DNA of 64,000 nucleotides from Symsagittifera roscoffensis (Eukaryota > Xenacoelomorpha > Acoela > Convolutidae). The notes below the pieces were generated by a model that saw only the letters and a list, made by a program, of their open reading frames with translations, made no database searches and was not told the origin of the DNA. The DNA lies in contig NC_087065.1 in assembly GCF_963678635.1 (NCBI RefSeq), forward strand, positions 77,041,786 to 77,105,785, in the 5' to 3' direction. This document shows positions 31,001 to 45,800 of this stretch, one piece after another. Position numbers and translations under genes: made by a program. Numbering within the stretch: position 1 is the stretch's first letter; each line of letters starts with the position of its first letter.

Positions 31001-34000
31001 TTTGTTGTTTTCTGGCGTTCATTGACTCTTTTCCAACTGTCTGTAGGCTATGTTTATGTGGATACTACATGCAGTGCCCGCCTTTATTTATATATGTAAA
31101 AATCATCCAAGAGAATGAGCGTGAAAACTGGTCGGAGTATCTTGAAATGATCTGTTTCTTGATCTATAGGTGGAAGAGATGGGACTGCAGTTGAGCGAGG
31201 AACAGGCGGGCTTGCAGCATACTACTCAGTTGTACGAACAGGAGCTGCTCAACAGGCGCAGTCTGGAGGAGCAAGTGAAATCTCTCAAGGCACAGTGTCA
31301 GTACACTTCATTCAATCTCCTTCACCTCATAGATAGAAGATGGCCACTTTAATGAAGTGAAGAGCAAACTAAATAGCATTTTTTCCCGATATTTTTTTGA
31401 AAAAGATATTTGGGGAAGTTACAAAACGATTCGTTAAGTTCGCCTGGAATATTGAAAAACTCAAAATAGGATATCCTACATCGTAAGTTTGCGAAAAGTT
31501 GGAAATATTTTTAGGAAGGTTTTGAGGCACAAAAAGACGCCAGAATTTGTTATAAAAAAGGCGTTTGTGGGAATTTATGATAGTATCTTATGTGCGATCA
31601 AGTTGACCGCACCTCCGGGACACCTTCAAGTGGTGGACCCGATGACCTGTCTGTAGCCGCAATTGTCACTCTCATACCTTCCCATCACCTCCCCTCCCCA
31701 AGCAAGAAAGGAAAAAAGCCCTAAGCCTAACTTGGGTCGCAGCAGAAGCTAATGGTGGGAACAGTATCCAAGATGAATTGGAATTAAGGATCTGATCAAT
31801 ACAATTTTCATTGGTCGTTTTTTCTTGAATTGTTGTCCTCAATCTGTTATATTATTTTTTCATTAGTGATGAAAGTCCATGCAAATGAAAACTAAAATAG
31901 CTTTAAAAAATCAAATCCCGACCAGTTTCAGATTGAGCAAGGATAGCCGGTTGCTGTGCAAGTAGCACAGAATGTTCCGACCATAGTATAAAAAACACAA
32001 ATTTTTTTTTTAATTATCGTATTTATTTTCTGCGAGGTGTGATAAAAGAATATGAACTTAAAGAATATGAATATGAACTAGGAATATCCGACAGTCACTG
32101 TAAAATAGGCTAGAATAGTAGAAAAATGACTAAGAAAACAAAACACTGAACCGAAAATAACTTTACTTGAGTAAAACTAAGTTTTCACTGCCTAAATTAA
32201 GCATAATAAGCTATTGTAAGCCTGCTCGCTCCATTATTCGATCAAATTTAGACTAAAAATTAAAAATTTTAAACCTGTTTTTCTCGATACTGTGAAAAAG
32301 TTTTTGAAATTTTTGAATGTCCTTCGAATCACTATTGAAAGGGCTTTAATATAATTTATTTATTCCGATAAATACCTGTGGTACCTGATTTTGCGTGGAA
32401 AGCAAAAAGAAAAAAAATAAAACACACCAGAATACAAAGTGCCTCCCCATTTTTCAAATGGTCGGCCCCTAAGATGAAATTGGCGAATATGTTCTGTTCA
32501 ATTGAGGATTGCTTATTATTTTTATCGACTCAGATCAACCTAATATCGGTACTGAAAAATTGCAATTTTACCGCATCTTGTTATGTCTGAGTTGAGTTTA
32601 AGCATCTCCAGTTTATGAAAAATCAATTCACATGTTTAAAAGTTTGCTCGATGTTCACCCGTTTTATCAATTAATGTATCAACTGACATGAAGCTTATGG
32701 ATTTTAATTAAAGATCAGTCGAAACGTTTAAAAAGACTCCTTGAATTGCGCGTCTGCTTTGCTGAGTAATTGAATAATTCCATGCCATTTACCCTGTCAA
32801 CATAGCGTCATGATATCCAACTGCAAAATTGGCATTGTGTTCTGGTGTTAAATGGTGTCGGTGCCTGTCTTCATGACAGAAAGAGCAAATGGCAGAAAAT
32901 CATATCAGCCAATCAGCATGCAAAATCTGAAACTTATCAGCTTGACTGTTCAGTTGACTTTTTTTGTACAGTTGAAAAGATGCTGGTTTGCTAGAGAATT
33001 TTCTGCAATGCTATCCTTTGGCCATGAGAATGGTCATCTTGTGGTATCATTGCTGAATTATTCTGGCGTTTAGTGGCTAGCAGTGAGAAGGAGAATGGCA
33101 AGATGGAGATGGAGCTGACAGGATTACGTCACATGGCCAACTCCTCTCTTTTCAACTCCTCGTCACTGGACGGTGTCCAAGGCCAACATGCATTGGGATC
33201 TTCCAGCGGTGGCAGTGAGGAAGATTATCTGGACGAGGTCATGTTCAAAAACAAACTGCTGAGTATTAAGAAGCAAGCCGAGATTGACAGGAAGAGGTGT
33301 GAAATAAAACAACTCATAACAAATGTAAAAAATCGCAAATTTTCAGAATTTTTCAGAGCGAAATGAAAGTTTTAAAAAAAAAGAAAATAAGGGCTCAATT
33401 TGAGGAATTTTTCAGAGCGAAATCAAAGTTTTTAAAAAAGCAAGTAAGACCTGAATTTGGGATTTTTATAATTCTTCCGGCATGCAAGTATTTTTGGTCT
33501 GCATCGCCTCAGCTAGCAGCAACCAACTTAACCGTAGTGGGCGTTCCCTTCCCTTTCGTTTCTCAAAAGAATCGCGATCCATTTATGTGAAAGCGTAGGG
33601 AGGCATTTGGTGTTCTTCCATGATGGGATTTTTGAAATTTTAACTATACACAAATTGCTCCTTTTTGAAGACAAAATTGATTATACATGGCGTTTGATTG
33701 AAAACAAAGTGACATGTGGATTAGGTTGGAAATGGAGATGGAGGACGAAAGGGGAGAGTGGGGGAAGGCGAAGAAGTCTCTGGACAGGAAGTTGGGAGAT
33801 CTGAGAGACGACTTGGAGGATAAGGAACACGCAGTCACTCAGCTGAAGAGGAAGGCGGCCAAGTTCCAGGAGGAACTGCAGGACACCAATCTGGTTCTAA
33901 ACCAGCAAGTGGCAAGGTTTGAATTGAACTTTTGGATATTCCTTTGTATTATGCATTTTCACAAATGTCATACTGGTCAAAGAAATCATGTTAAGATACG

Positions 34001-36817
34001 ATAAGAACACGCTTTAATTAGTTAATTAAAGCTTGTTTCGATCAAAAGTTAATATTTTTGCTCAGGAATTTGCGATATCGCTCAAGAGGTTAGCGCCCAG
34101 AGTTTCATGAGCTGCTAGCTTCACAACTCACTGTTAAAAGCAGTAAGCTTCAGGATGATAACTAATTATATTTACATCACTTTGGTTATGCAATATTATC
34201 TGACATTGTTTCTACTTCAAAGTAATGTAGTGTCAAGTTTAATTTAAATGGACGCTAAATTCTATAAAATTAATCGTTTTTTTAGACATATTACTTGGCT
34301 CATATTTACTGGTTGCATAAGTATTGATACCTTGGCTGGGATGCTTGAATGCAACTATAAATTATATTTTTTAAGGAATACAGAACTAGAACGCAAACAG
34401 CGCAAATTTGATGTCGAACTTAATCAAGCCCAACAGCAGACAGTTTTGGAACGACAATTGAAAGAAAAACTGTCAGCAGAAAAGGTAATTATTTGTATTT
34501 ATCAATTAGATAAATTTTCGCTTAATTAACCCATGTTGTTTTGTTCACACTCATTTTTTGTTGTGATATTTGTGAATCAGGAATTGTTTTCGGGAAAATG
34601 TTTTTTTTCTCGCTAGGTTTTACCCAGTTCCCTTTCGAAAATTTGTTAACAGGATTCACTCGTGAGAAGGTTTCATGTGCCCACAAAATGCCCTGTACTT
34701 TAATTTAATTTTTGATTTTTTACTGTGCCCATGTGACATGGAAATTATGTTTCAAACTTTCCAACGCAGGAAGACAGTTTGAATTGCGGTCGGACCTTGT
34801 CGCAAATTTCCTAGATCGATTTTTCTGTCTCTTTGTTTTTCGGCTCAAATATAGTTGCTCTTGTTTTCGAGCTGAGATTTTTCTTCAATTACTCAATTTA
34901 AGTCGGCCTAAAATTTCTATCCATGTTGGAAAATATGTATAGATTAATTTTGCGAGAATAGAATTTCGTTTTTTTTACGAATTTTTTAAAGAGTTTTGAA
35001 AACAAATTTTCATTGTTTTTTTTAGACCGGCAAAACGTAGTGCTATATAGGAGCTCTTTTTTCAGACTTCACTTGGACAGATTTTTGCTCAGCGTTTGTA
35101 TTCAGTTTCATGGGTGATCAAAACAGAAGTATGTGTTGTATCAGCTATATAAGGACGCTTGTTGTTTACAATTAGACGATGAGTAAACTATATGTCAGTC
35201 AGTATATTTGGCTCAGCCAGGAAGGTGAACGCTTTCTAGTCCGGAGGTCCGCGTTATGAATCCCATATTCGGCCAATTTTTTTTGGAAAAATTAGTTACG
35301 TAGTTTAGTAATTTTTAAGAGTCGATGAGCGTAGTGAATACTCTTACATAGGTGGTGTTGATTTTTTTGTGTTTGTTTTTTCAGAAACAGTGTTGAAATT
35401 TGTTCGGGCTCGAATTAAATAAGTCGTAGTTTGACTTTTGATTTACTTTCAAGTTCAGTTTGTTTTCTTGTTTAAACTAGCGAGCTTGCGAGCGTTAGTG
35501 TATTATAACTAAATATCTTTTTTCTAGCCTTACTCGCAAATAAAAGTGCTCACTTATTTGGTGGCACTTTTGCAATAATTACGATCTGTTGCGTTGGAAA
35601 TTTCATAGCATTTGTTCTTTGCTCTGTTTGTAGCTAGTGTTTGTGATTTATTAAGCGTCCGTGGCTAAGTGGTAAGTGCCTGAGACTCTTATTTTCTTGG
35701 TTTCAGATCGAATCCGAGACATAGCCGAGTTTTTACTAACTTGAGGCTTATTTCTACTTTTTCTTATTGGACTTTATCGAGTTGCTTTCTGTCGTGTTCT
35801 CGCAAATTGGAAAATATCAAAGTTGCGATAAAAGTTTCTGCTATAGATTTATGACAATGATAGCTGCCAAATGCTGTTCTTTTTAATATTTGCTTAAGTG
35901 CAATTTTCTGTGTCTGTGTTATAAGATCAGCCCACTTTTTTCCAACTCAAGACGGGTATTTCCGTACATGGATTTTTTGACAATTGAGCTATATCCGCTG
36001 AATTAAAACGCATTTAGTGCGGGATAGTATTTGATAATCAAGCTTGTACATAAGCACCCTAAATTATTACACAACAATGCTTATGTTATAGTATGAACTA
36101 TCTTTTTTTCCAACCTAAGTTGCAAATATTGCCGAGATTTTTTCCGTAATAGAAATTGTTCTAAATTGGTTGAAGGAATCTTATTTGCCATAATTGATTT
36201 GTTAATATGAGCGAAATTTATCACTTTTTACTTCATATGGTGTGTCCCCCACACACACCATATTAAGTAAAAAGTGATAAATTTCGCTCATATTAACAAA
36301 TCAATTATGGCAAATAAGATTCCTTCAACCAATTTAGAACGATTTCTATTACGGAAAAAATCTCGGCAATATTTGCAACTTAGGTTGGAAAAAAAGATAG
36401 TTCATACTCGGTCTCAAAAAATCTCAAATTAAAAAAAATTCATTTTTATTTTATTACAATTAATTTTTTCATGTTGTTTCTGCTCCACATACTGCTGTTT
36501 AAATTGAGGCATGTTAGTTGGTAATTTTTTTAAATCAAATTGACTGGTACGTCATAATTGGCGTGCGTCACTTAAGAATTTTTGTAGACTCAAAGTTTTA
36601 CTCATTCAGTTTTTCTCAGTAGCGTTATCGGTCATATTTTTGTTTGTGTATGCTCCGTGTTATCGCTCAATTCAAATTTAGTCATTGCCGAATTTTAAGC
36701 CAAGTTTTTAGAAAATTTGGCATGTGCTGACTATTTGCCTGTTTAGTCTTCACTTTTGTTGTTAAATTATTTGGTGCACCCTGAAATTGATGCTTGTATG
36801 TCTGTGTGATTGCGGGT

Positions 36818-36848
<31 letters not shown>

Positions 36849-39800
36849 TGGCAAAAGTGTACGTTTGTGTGCAAGTACTAGGTTCTTAAGACTCAGTCGT
36901 CTCGTAGGAATTTGTTTACCTTAAAAGCACCCGATTTTTTTATGTCGAACATCCAGTTTCTGAATTTTTTCCAATGCTTTTTTTCAAAGCTTTAGATGAC
37001 TTTTTCGTGTATTTTTACAGTATTTTTTTGCCGTTTGTGTTGCTTTTGTTTAAGAAGTGCATCTTAACCTCTTTGTTTAGTTTTCATAATATTGATATTT
37101 TTTCCGGAATTGTTGTGTTCATTCATGGCAAGTGATGCGAAACTCCGCTTTGCCCCTGTGCTCATACTGACTTTTTGCTTATTTCTGACTTTTTGTAATA
37201 ACTGTTTGTCTATATATAGGAAAATTTTGCTGCTGAGAGTTATGCTCTGAGTCGCGAAAAAGAAGAATTAGCTGAGAGTTTGCAAAATGCCGAGTCCAAG
37301 ATACGCAGACTGCAGAGTGAAATTGATGACTTGACTGAAAACCAAAACCAAGCCTCAGAAGTTACAGTTCTGAAACGTGACAAACACAGCCTACAGTCCA
37401 AAATCAAAGGTAACATCTTTAAAGTCCATTTATGCTATATGCTAGTGTATAATACTATGCATGGAGAATATTTTTGTCCCAATTTTTGATGAAGAGTGTA
37501 TTCGTTGACATGAATGTTTTGTGTTCCACATTTTTGTGTTAAATTGTGCGAAGTTGTTGAACAAGATTGGTATATATCTGACTAAATTTTACTAAGACAC
37601 TTCTTTATGGAAGAAAGCGAAGATAGTACAACAAAATGGTCTAAATGGTTCTTAAAATAGCATTTCTTTATCTCAGACTAGGTTTCCCTAACCAGTATCC
37701 TTGATATGCAATAAGATCATTGATGATACTTACCTCCGTTTTCATGGAAGAATGCGAAAGTAGTACATTTGAAGGGGCTTCTCAATTCGTGTAAATAGCA
37801 TTTCTGTATCTCTGGCTAGGCTTTCCTAGCCAGTATCCTTGATCTGCAATATAATTACTACTGATACAAAACTTCTTTTCATGGGAGAAAGTAATTGTAG
37901 TACATAAAATTGGGCTTTTTCTTTCTTGTGTATAATTTTTTGTATTGCTGGCTATTCGTTCCTAACCAGTGTCCTTGATCAGCAACACCATAACTACTGA
38001 TACAAAACTCTCTTTTCATAGAAGAAGATTAATGTAGTACAAAAAATTGCTTTTCAATTCTCGTATTAAGCATTTCTGTATCTCTGGCTAGGCTTTCCTA
38101 ACCAGCATCCTTGATCTGCAACATAATAACTACTGATACAAAACTTCTTTTCATCGAAGAACGTGAATGTAGTACAATAAATTGCTTCTCAATTCATGTA
38201 TTAAGCATTTCTGAATCTCTGGCGAGGCTTTCCTAACCAGTATCCTTTATCTGCAATATAATTACTACTGATACAAAACTTCTTTTCATGGAAGATTGTG
38301 AATATAGTACATAAAAATGGGCTTTTTCTTTCTTGTGTATATTTTTTTGTATTGCTGGCCATTCGTCGTTCCTAACCAGTGTCCTTGATCAGCAACACCA
38401 TAACTTTTGATACAAAACTCTCTTTTCATTGAAGAAGATTAATGTAGTACAAAAAATTGCTTTTCAATTCTCGTATTAAACATTTCTGTATCTCTGGCTA
38501 GGCTTTACTAACCAGTATCCTTGATATGCAGTAAGATCATAGATGATACTTACCTCCGTTTTCATGGAAGAATGCGAAAGTAGTACATTTGAAGGGGCTT
38601 CTCAATTCCTGTAAATAGTATTTCTGTATCTGAGTCTAGGCTTTACTAACCAGTATCCTTGATATGCAATAAGATCATTGATGATACTTACCTCCGTTTT
38701 CATGGAAGAATACGAAAGTTGTACATTTAAAGGGGCTTCTCAATTCCTGTAAATAGCATTTCTGTATCTGAGTCTAGGCTTTCCTAGCCAGTATCCTTGA
38801 TCTGCAATATAATTACTACTGATACAAAACTTCTTTTGATGGGAGAAAGTAAATGTAGTTCATAAAATTGGATGGGCTATTTCTTTCTTGTGTATAATTT
38901 TTTTGTATTGCTAGCTATTCTTTCCTAACCAGTTCCTAAGATTATCGTAGTACAAATAAAATGCTTTTCAATTCTCGTATTAAGCATTTCTGTATCTCTG
39001 GCTAGGCTTTACTAACCAGCATCCTTGATCTGCATTATAATTACTACTGATACAAAATTTCTTTTCATGGAAGAACGTGAAGGTAGTACAAAAAATTGCT
39101 TCTCACTTCTTTTATTAAGCATTTCTGTATCTCTGGCTCGGCTTTCCTAACCAGTATCCTTGATCTGCAATATAATTACTACTGATACAAAACTTCTTTT
39201 CACGGAAGAATGTGTTGTATTACAAAAAATTGCTTTTCAATTCTTATGTTAACGATTTTTGTATCTCTGGCTAATCTTTCCTAGCCAGTATCCTTGATCT
39301 GCAATATAATTACTACTGATACAAAACTTCTTTTCATGGAAGAAAGTAATTGTAGTACATAAAAATGCGCTTTTTCTTTCTTAAGTTTAATTTTTTCTTG
39401 TAGTGCCCTCCTATTCGTTCCTAACCAGTGTCCTTGATCAGCAACACCATAACTTCTGATACAAAACTCTCTTTTCATAGAAGAACATCAATGCGGTACA
39501 TTAAGTTGGCTTTTCAAATCTTGTATTAAGCATTTCTGTATCTCTGGCTAATCTTTCTCAGCCAGTATCCTTGATCTGCAATATAATTACTACTGATACA
39601 AAACTTCTTTTCACGGGAGAAAGTAATTGTAGTACATAAAAATGGGCTTTTTCTTTCTTATGTATAATTTTTTTTTATTGCTGGCTATTCGTTCCTAACC
39701 AGTGTCCTTGATCAGCAACACCATAACTACTGATACAAAACTCTCTCTTCATAGAAGAAGATTAATTTAGTACAAAAAATTGCTTTTCAATTCTCGTATT

Positions 39801-42800
39801 AAGCATTTCTGTATCTCTGCCTAGGCTTTACTAACCAGCATCCTTGATCTGCAATATAATTACTACTGATACAAAACTTCTTTTCATGGAAGAACGTGAA
39901 TGTAGTACAAAAAATTGCTTTTCAATTCTTTTATTAAGCATTTCTGTATCTCTGGCTAGGCTTTCCTAACCAGTATCCTTGATCTGCAATATAATTACTG
40001 ATACAAAACTTCTTTTCATAGAAGAACGTGAATGTAGTACAAAAAATTGCTTTTCAATTCTTTTATTAAGCATTTCTGTATCTCTGGCTAGGCTTTCCTA
40101 ACCAGTATCCTTGATCTGCAATATAATTACTACTGATACAAAACTTCTTTTCATGGAACAACGTGAATGTAATACAAAAAATTGCTTTTCAATTCTTTTA
40201 TTAAGCATTTCTGTATCTCTGGCTTGGTTTTCCTAACCAGTATCCTTGATCTGCAATAGAATTACTACTGATACAAAACTTCCTTTCATGGAAGAATGTG
40301 TTGTAGTACAAAAAGTTGCTTTTCAATTCTTGTGTTAAGGATTTTTGTATCTCTGGCTAATCTTTCCTAGCGAGTATCCTTGATCTGCAATATAATTACT
40401 ACTGATACAAAACTTCTTTTCATGGAAGAAAGTAATTGTAGTACATAAAAATGCGCTTTTTCTTTCTTAAGTTTAATTTTTTCTTGTAGTGCCCTCCTAT
40501 TCGTTCCTAACCAGTATCCTTGATCAGCAACACCATAACTTCTGATACAAAACTCTCTTTTCATAGAAGAACATCAATGCGGTACATTAAGTTGGCTTTT
40601 CAAATCTTGTATTAAGCATTTCTGTATCTCTGGCTAATCTTTCTCAGCCAGTATCCTTGATCTGCAATATAATTACTACTGATACAAAACTTCTTTTCAC
40701 GGGAGAAAGTAATTGTAGTACATAAAAATGGGCTTTTTCTTATGTATAATTTTTTTGTATTGCTGGCTATTCGTTCCTAACCAGTGTCCTTGATCAGCAA
40801 CACCATAACTACTGATACAAAACTCTCTCTTCATAGAAGAAGATTAATTTAGTACAAAAAATTGCTTTTCAATTCTCGTATTAAGCATTTCTGTATCTCT
40901 GGCTAGGCTTTACTAACCAGCATCCTTGATCTGCAATATAATTACTACTGATACAAAACTTCTTTTCATTGAAGAACGTGAATGTAGTACAAAAAATTGC
41001 TTTTCAATTCTTTTATTAAGCATTTTTGTATCTCTGGCTAGGCTTTCCTAACCAGTATCCTTGATCTGCAATATAATTACTGATACAAAACTTCTTTTCA
41101 TAGAAGAACGTGAATGTAGTACAAAAAATTGCTTTTCAATTCTTTTATTAAGCATTTCTGTATCTCTGGCTAGGCTTTCCTAACCAGTATCCTTGATCTG
41201 CAATATAATTACTACTGATACAAAACTTCTTTTCATGGAACAACGTGAATGTAATACAAAAAATTGCTTTTCAATTCTTTTATTAAGCATTTCTGTATCT
41301 CTGGCTTGGTTTTCCTAACCAGTATCCTTGATCTGCAATATAATTACTACTGATACAAAACTTCCTTTCATGGAAGAATGTGTTGTAGTACAAAAAGTTG
41401 CTTTTCAATTCTTGTGTTAAGGATTTTTGTATCTCTGGCTGATCTTTTCTAACCAGTATCCTTGATCTACAATATAATTACTTCTGATACAAAACTTCTT
41501 TTCATGGGAGAAAGTAATTGTAGTACATAAAAATGGGCTTTTTCTTTCTTATGTATAATTTTTTTGTATTGCTGGCTATTCGTTCCTAACCAGTGTCCTT
41601 GATCAGCAACACCATAACTTCTGATACAAAACTCTCTTTTCATAGAAGAACATCAATGCGGTACATTAAGTTGGCTTTTCAAATCTTGTATTAAGCATTT
41701 CTGTATCTCTGGCTAATCTTTCCTAGCCAGTATCCTTGATCTGCAATATAATTACTACTGATACAAAACTTCTTTTCACGGGAGAAAGTAATTGTAGTAC
41801 ATAAAAATGGGCTTTTTCTTTCTTAAGTTTAATTTTTTCTTGTAGTGCCCTCCTATTCGTTCCTAACCAGTGTCCTTGATCAGCAACACCATAACTTCTG
41901 ATACAAAACTCTCTTTTCATAGAAGAACATCAATGCGGTACATTAAGTTGGCTTTTCAAATCTTGTATTAAGCATTTCTGTATCTCTGGCTAATCTTTCT
42001 CAGCCAGTATCCTTGATCTGCAATATAATTACTACTGATACAAAACTTCTTTTCACGTGAGAAAGTAATTGTAGTACATAAAAATGGGCTTTTTCTTTCT
42101 TATGTATAATTTTTTTGTATTGCTGGCTATTCGTTCCTAACCAGTGTCCTTGATCAGCAACACCATAACTACTGATACAAAACTCTCTCTTCATAGAAGA
42201 AGATTAATTTAGTACAAAAAATTGCTTTTCAATTCTCGTATTAAGCATTTCTGTATCTCTGGCTAGGCTTTACTAACCAGCATCCTTGATCTGCAATATA
42301 ATTACTACTGATACAAAACTTCTTTTCATGGAAGAACGTGAATGTAGTACAAAAAATTGCTTTTCAATTCTTTTATTAAGCATTTTTGTATCTCTGGCTA
42401 GGCTTTCCTAACCAGTATCCTTGATCTGCAATATAATTACTGATACAAAACTTCTTTTCATAGAAGAACGTGAATGTAGTACAAAAAATTGCTTTTCAAT
42501 TCTTTTATTAAGCATTTCTGTATCTCTGGCTCGGCTTTCCTAACCAGTATCCTTGATCTGCAATATAATTACTACTGATACAAAACTTCTTTTCACGGAA
42601 GAATGTGTTGTATTACAAAAAATTGCTTTTCAATTCTTATGTTAACGATTTTTGTATCTCTGGCTAATCTTTCCTAGCCAGTATCCTTGATCTGCAATAT
42701 AATTACTACTGATACAAAACTTCTTTTCATGGAAGAAAGTAATTGTAGTACATAAAAATGCGCTTTTTCTTTCTTAAGTTTAATTTTTTCTTGTAGTGCC

Positions 42801-45800
42801 CTCCTATTCGTTCCTAACCAGTGTCCTTGATCAGCAACACCATAACTTCTGATACAAAACTCTCTTTTCATAGAAGAACATCAATGCGGTACATTAAGTT
42901 GGCTTTTCAAATCTTGTATTAAGCATTTCTGTATCTCTGGCTAATCTTTCTCAGCCAGTATCCTTGATCTGCAATATAATTACTACTGATACAAAACTTC
43001 TTTTCACGGGAGAAAGTAATTGTAGTACATAAAAATGGGCTTTTTCTTTCTTATGTATAATTTTTTTTTATTGCTGGCTATTCGTTCCTAACCAGTGTCC
43101 TTGATCAGCAACACCATAACTACTGATACAAAACTCTCTCTTCATAGAAGAAGATTAATTTAGTACAAAAAATTGCTTTTCAATTCTCGTATTAAGCATT
43201 TCTGTATCTCTGCCTAGGCTTTACTAACCAGCATCCTTGATCTGCAATATAATTACTACTGATACAAAACTTCTTTTCATGGAAGAAGGTGAATGTAGTA
43301 CAAAAAATTGCTTTTCAATTCTTTTATTAAGCATTTCTGTATCTCTGGCTAGGCTTTCCTAACCAGTATCCTTGATCTGCAATATAATTACTGATACAAA
43401 ACTTCTTTTCATAGAAGAACGTGAATGTAGTACAAAAAATTGCTTTTCAATTCTTTTATTAAGCATTTCTGTATCTCTGGCTAGGCTTTCCTAACCAGTA
43501 TCCTTGATCTGCAATATAATTACTACTGATACAAAACTTCTTTTCATGGAACAACGTGAATGTAATACAAAAAATTGCTTTTCAATTCTTTTATTAAGCA
43601 TTTCTGTATCTCTGGCTTGGTTTTCCTAACCAGTATCCTTGATCTGCAATAGAATTACTACTGATACAAAACTTCCTTTCATGGAAGAATGTGTTGTAGT
43701 ACAAAAAGTTGCTTTTCAATTCTTGTGTTAAGGATTTTTGTATCTCTGGCTAATCTTTCCTAGCGAGTATCCTTGATCTGCAATATAATTACTACTGATA
43801 CAAAACTTCTTTTCATGGAAGAAAGTAATTGTAGTACATAAAAATGCGCTTTTTCTTTCTTAAGTTTAATTTTTTCTTGTAGTGCCCTCCTATTCGTTCC
43901 TAACCAGTATCCTTGATCAGCAACACCATAACTTCTGATACAAAACTCTCTTTTCATAGAAGAACATCAATGCGGTACATTAAGTTGGCTTTTCAAATCT
44001 TGTATTAAGCATTTCTGTATCTCTGGCTAATCTTTCTCAGCCAGTATCCTTGATCTGCAATATAATTACTACTGATACAAAACTTCTTTTCACGGGAGAA
44101 AGTAATTGTAGTACATAAAAATGGGCTTTTTCTTTCTTATGTATAATTTTTTTGTATTGCTGGCTATTCGTTCCTAACCAGTGTCCTTGATCAGCAACAC
44201 CATAACTACTGATACAAAACTCTCTCTTCATAGAAGAAGATTAATTTAGTACAAAAAATTGCTTTTCAATTCTCGTATTAAGCATTTCTGTATCTCTGGC
44301 TAGGCTATACTAACCAGCATCCTTGATCTGCAATATAATTACTACTGATACAAAACTTCTTTTCATGGAAGAACGTGAATGTAGTACAAAAAATTGCTTT
44401 TCAATTCTTTTATTAAGCATTTTTGTATCTCTGGCTAGGCTTTCCTAACCAGTATCCTTGATCTGCAATATAATTACTGATACAAAACTTCTTTTCATAG
44501 AAGAACGTGAATGTAGTACAAAAAATTGCTTTTCAATTCTTTTATTAAGCATTTCTGTATCTCTGGCTAGGCTTTCCTAACCAGTATCCTTGATCTGCAA
44601 TATAATTACTACTGATACAAAACTTCTTTTCATGGAACAACGTGAATGTAATACAAAAAATTGCTTTTCAATTCTTTTATTAAGCATTTCTGTATCTCTG
44701 GCTTGGTTTTCCTAACCAGTATCCTTGATCTGCAATATAATTACTACTGATACAAAACTTCCTTTCATGGAAGAATGTGTTGTAGTACAAAAAGTTGCTT
44801 TTCAATTCTTGTGTTAAGGATTTTTGTATCTCTGGCTGATCTTTTCTAACCAGTATCCTTGATCTACAATATAATTACTTCTGATACAAAACTTCTTTTC
44901 ATGGGAGAAAGTAATTGTAGTACATAAAAATGGGCTTTTTCTTTCTTATGTATAATTTTTTTGTATTGCTGGCTATTCGTTCCTAACCAGTGTCCTTGAT
45001 CAGCAACACCATAACTTCTGATACAAAACTCTCTTTTCATAGAAGAACATCAATGCGGTACATTAAGTTGGCTTTTCAAATCTTGTATTAAGCATTTCTG
45101 TATCTCTGGCTAATCTTTCCTAGCCAGTATCCTTGATCTGCAATATAATTACTACTGATACAAAACTTCTTTTCACGGGAGAAAGTAATTGTAGTACATA
45201 AAAATGGGCTTTTTCTTTCTTAAGTTTAATTTTTTCTTGTAGTGCCCTCCTATTCGTTCCTAACCAGTGTCCTTGATCAGCAACACCATAACTTCTGATA
45301 CAAAACTCTCTTTTCATAGAAGAACATCAATGCGTTACATTAAGTTGGCTTTTCAAATCTTGTATTAAGCATTTCTGTATCTCTGGCTAATCTTTCTCAG
45401 CCAGTATCCTTGATCTGCAATATAATTACTACTGATACAAAACTTCTTTTCACGTGAGAAAGTAATTGTAGTACATAAAAATGGGCTTTTTCTTTCTTAT
45501 GTATAATTTTTTTGTATTGCTGGCTATTCGTTTCTAACCAGTGTCCTTGATCAGCAACACCATAACTACTGATACAAAACTCTCTCTTCATAGAAGAAGA
45601 TTAATTTAGTACAGAAAATTGCTTTTCAATTCTCGTATTAAGCATTTCTGTATCTCTGGCTAGGCTTTACTAACCAGCATCCTTGATCTGCAATATAATT
45701 ACTACTGATACAAAACTTCTTTTCATGGAAGAACGTGAATGTAGTACAAAAAATTGCTTTTCAATTCTTTTATTAAGCATTTTTGTATCTCTGGCTAGGC

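Larger units (their letters stand above)
34485..37219. other. Intron 16, repeat-rich
   Basis: Contains a tRNA-like patch (35,205-35,280), a 5' fragment of the dispersed repeat (35,325-35,470), a SINE (35,478-35,930), the palindrome at 36,091-36,407, the repeat partner at 36,497-36,652 and a (GT)n-G17 tract at 36,816-36,848. It ends in ctatatatag at 37,219. Confidence 0.7.
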
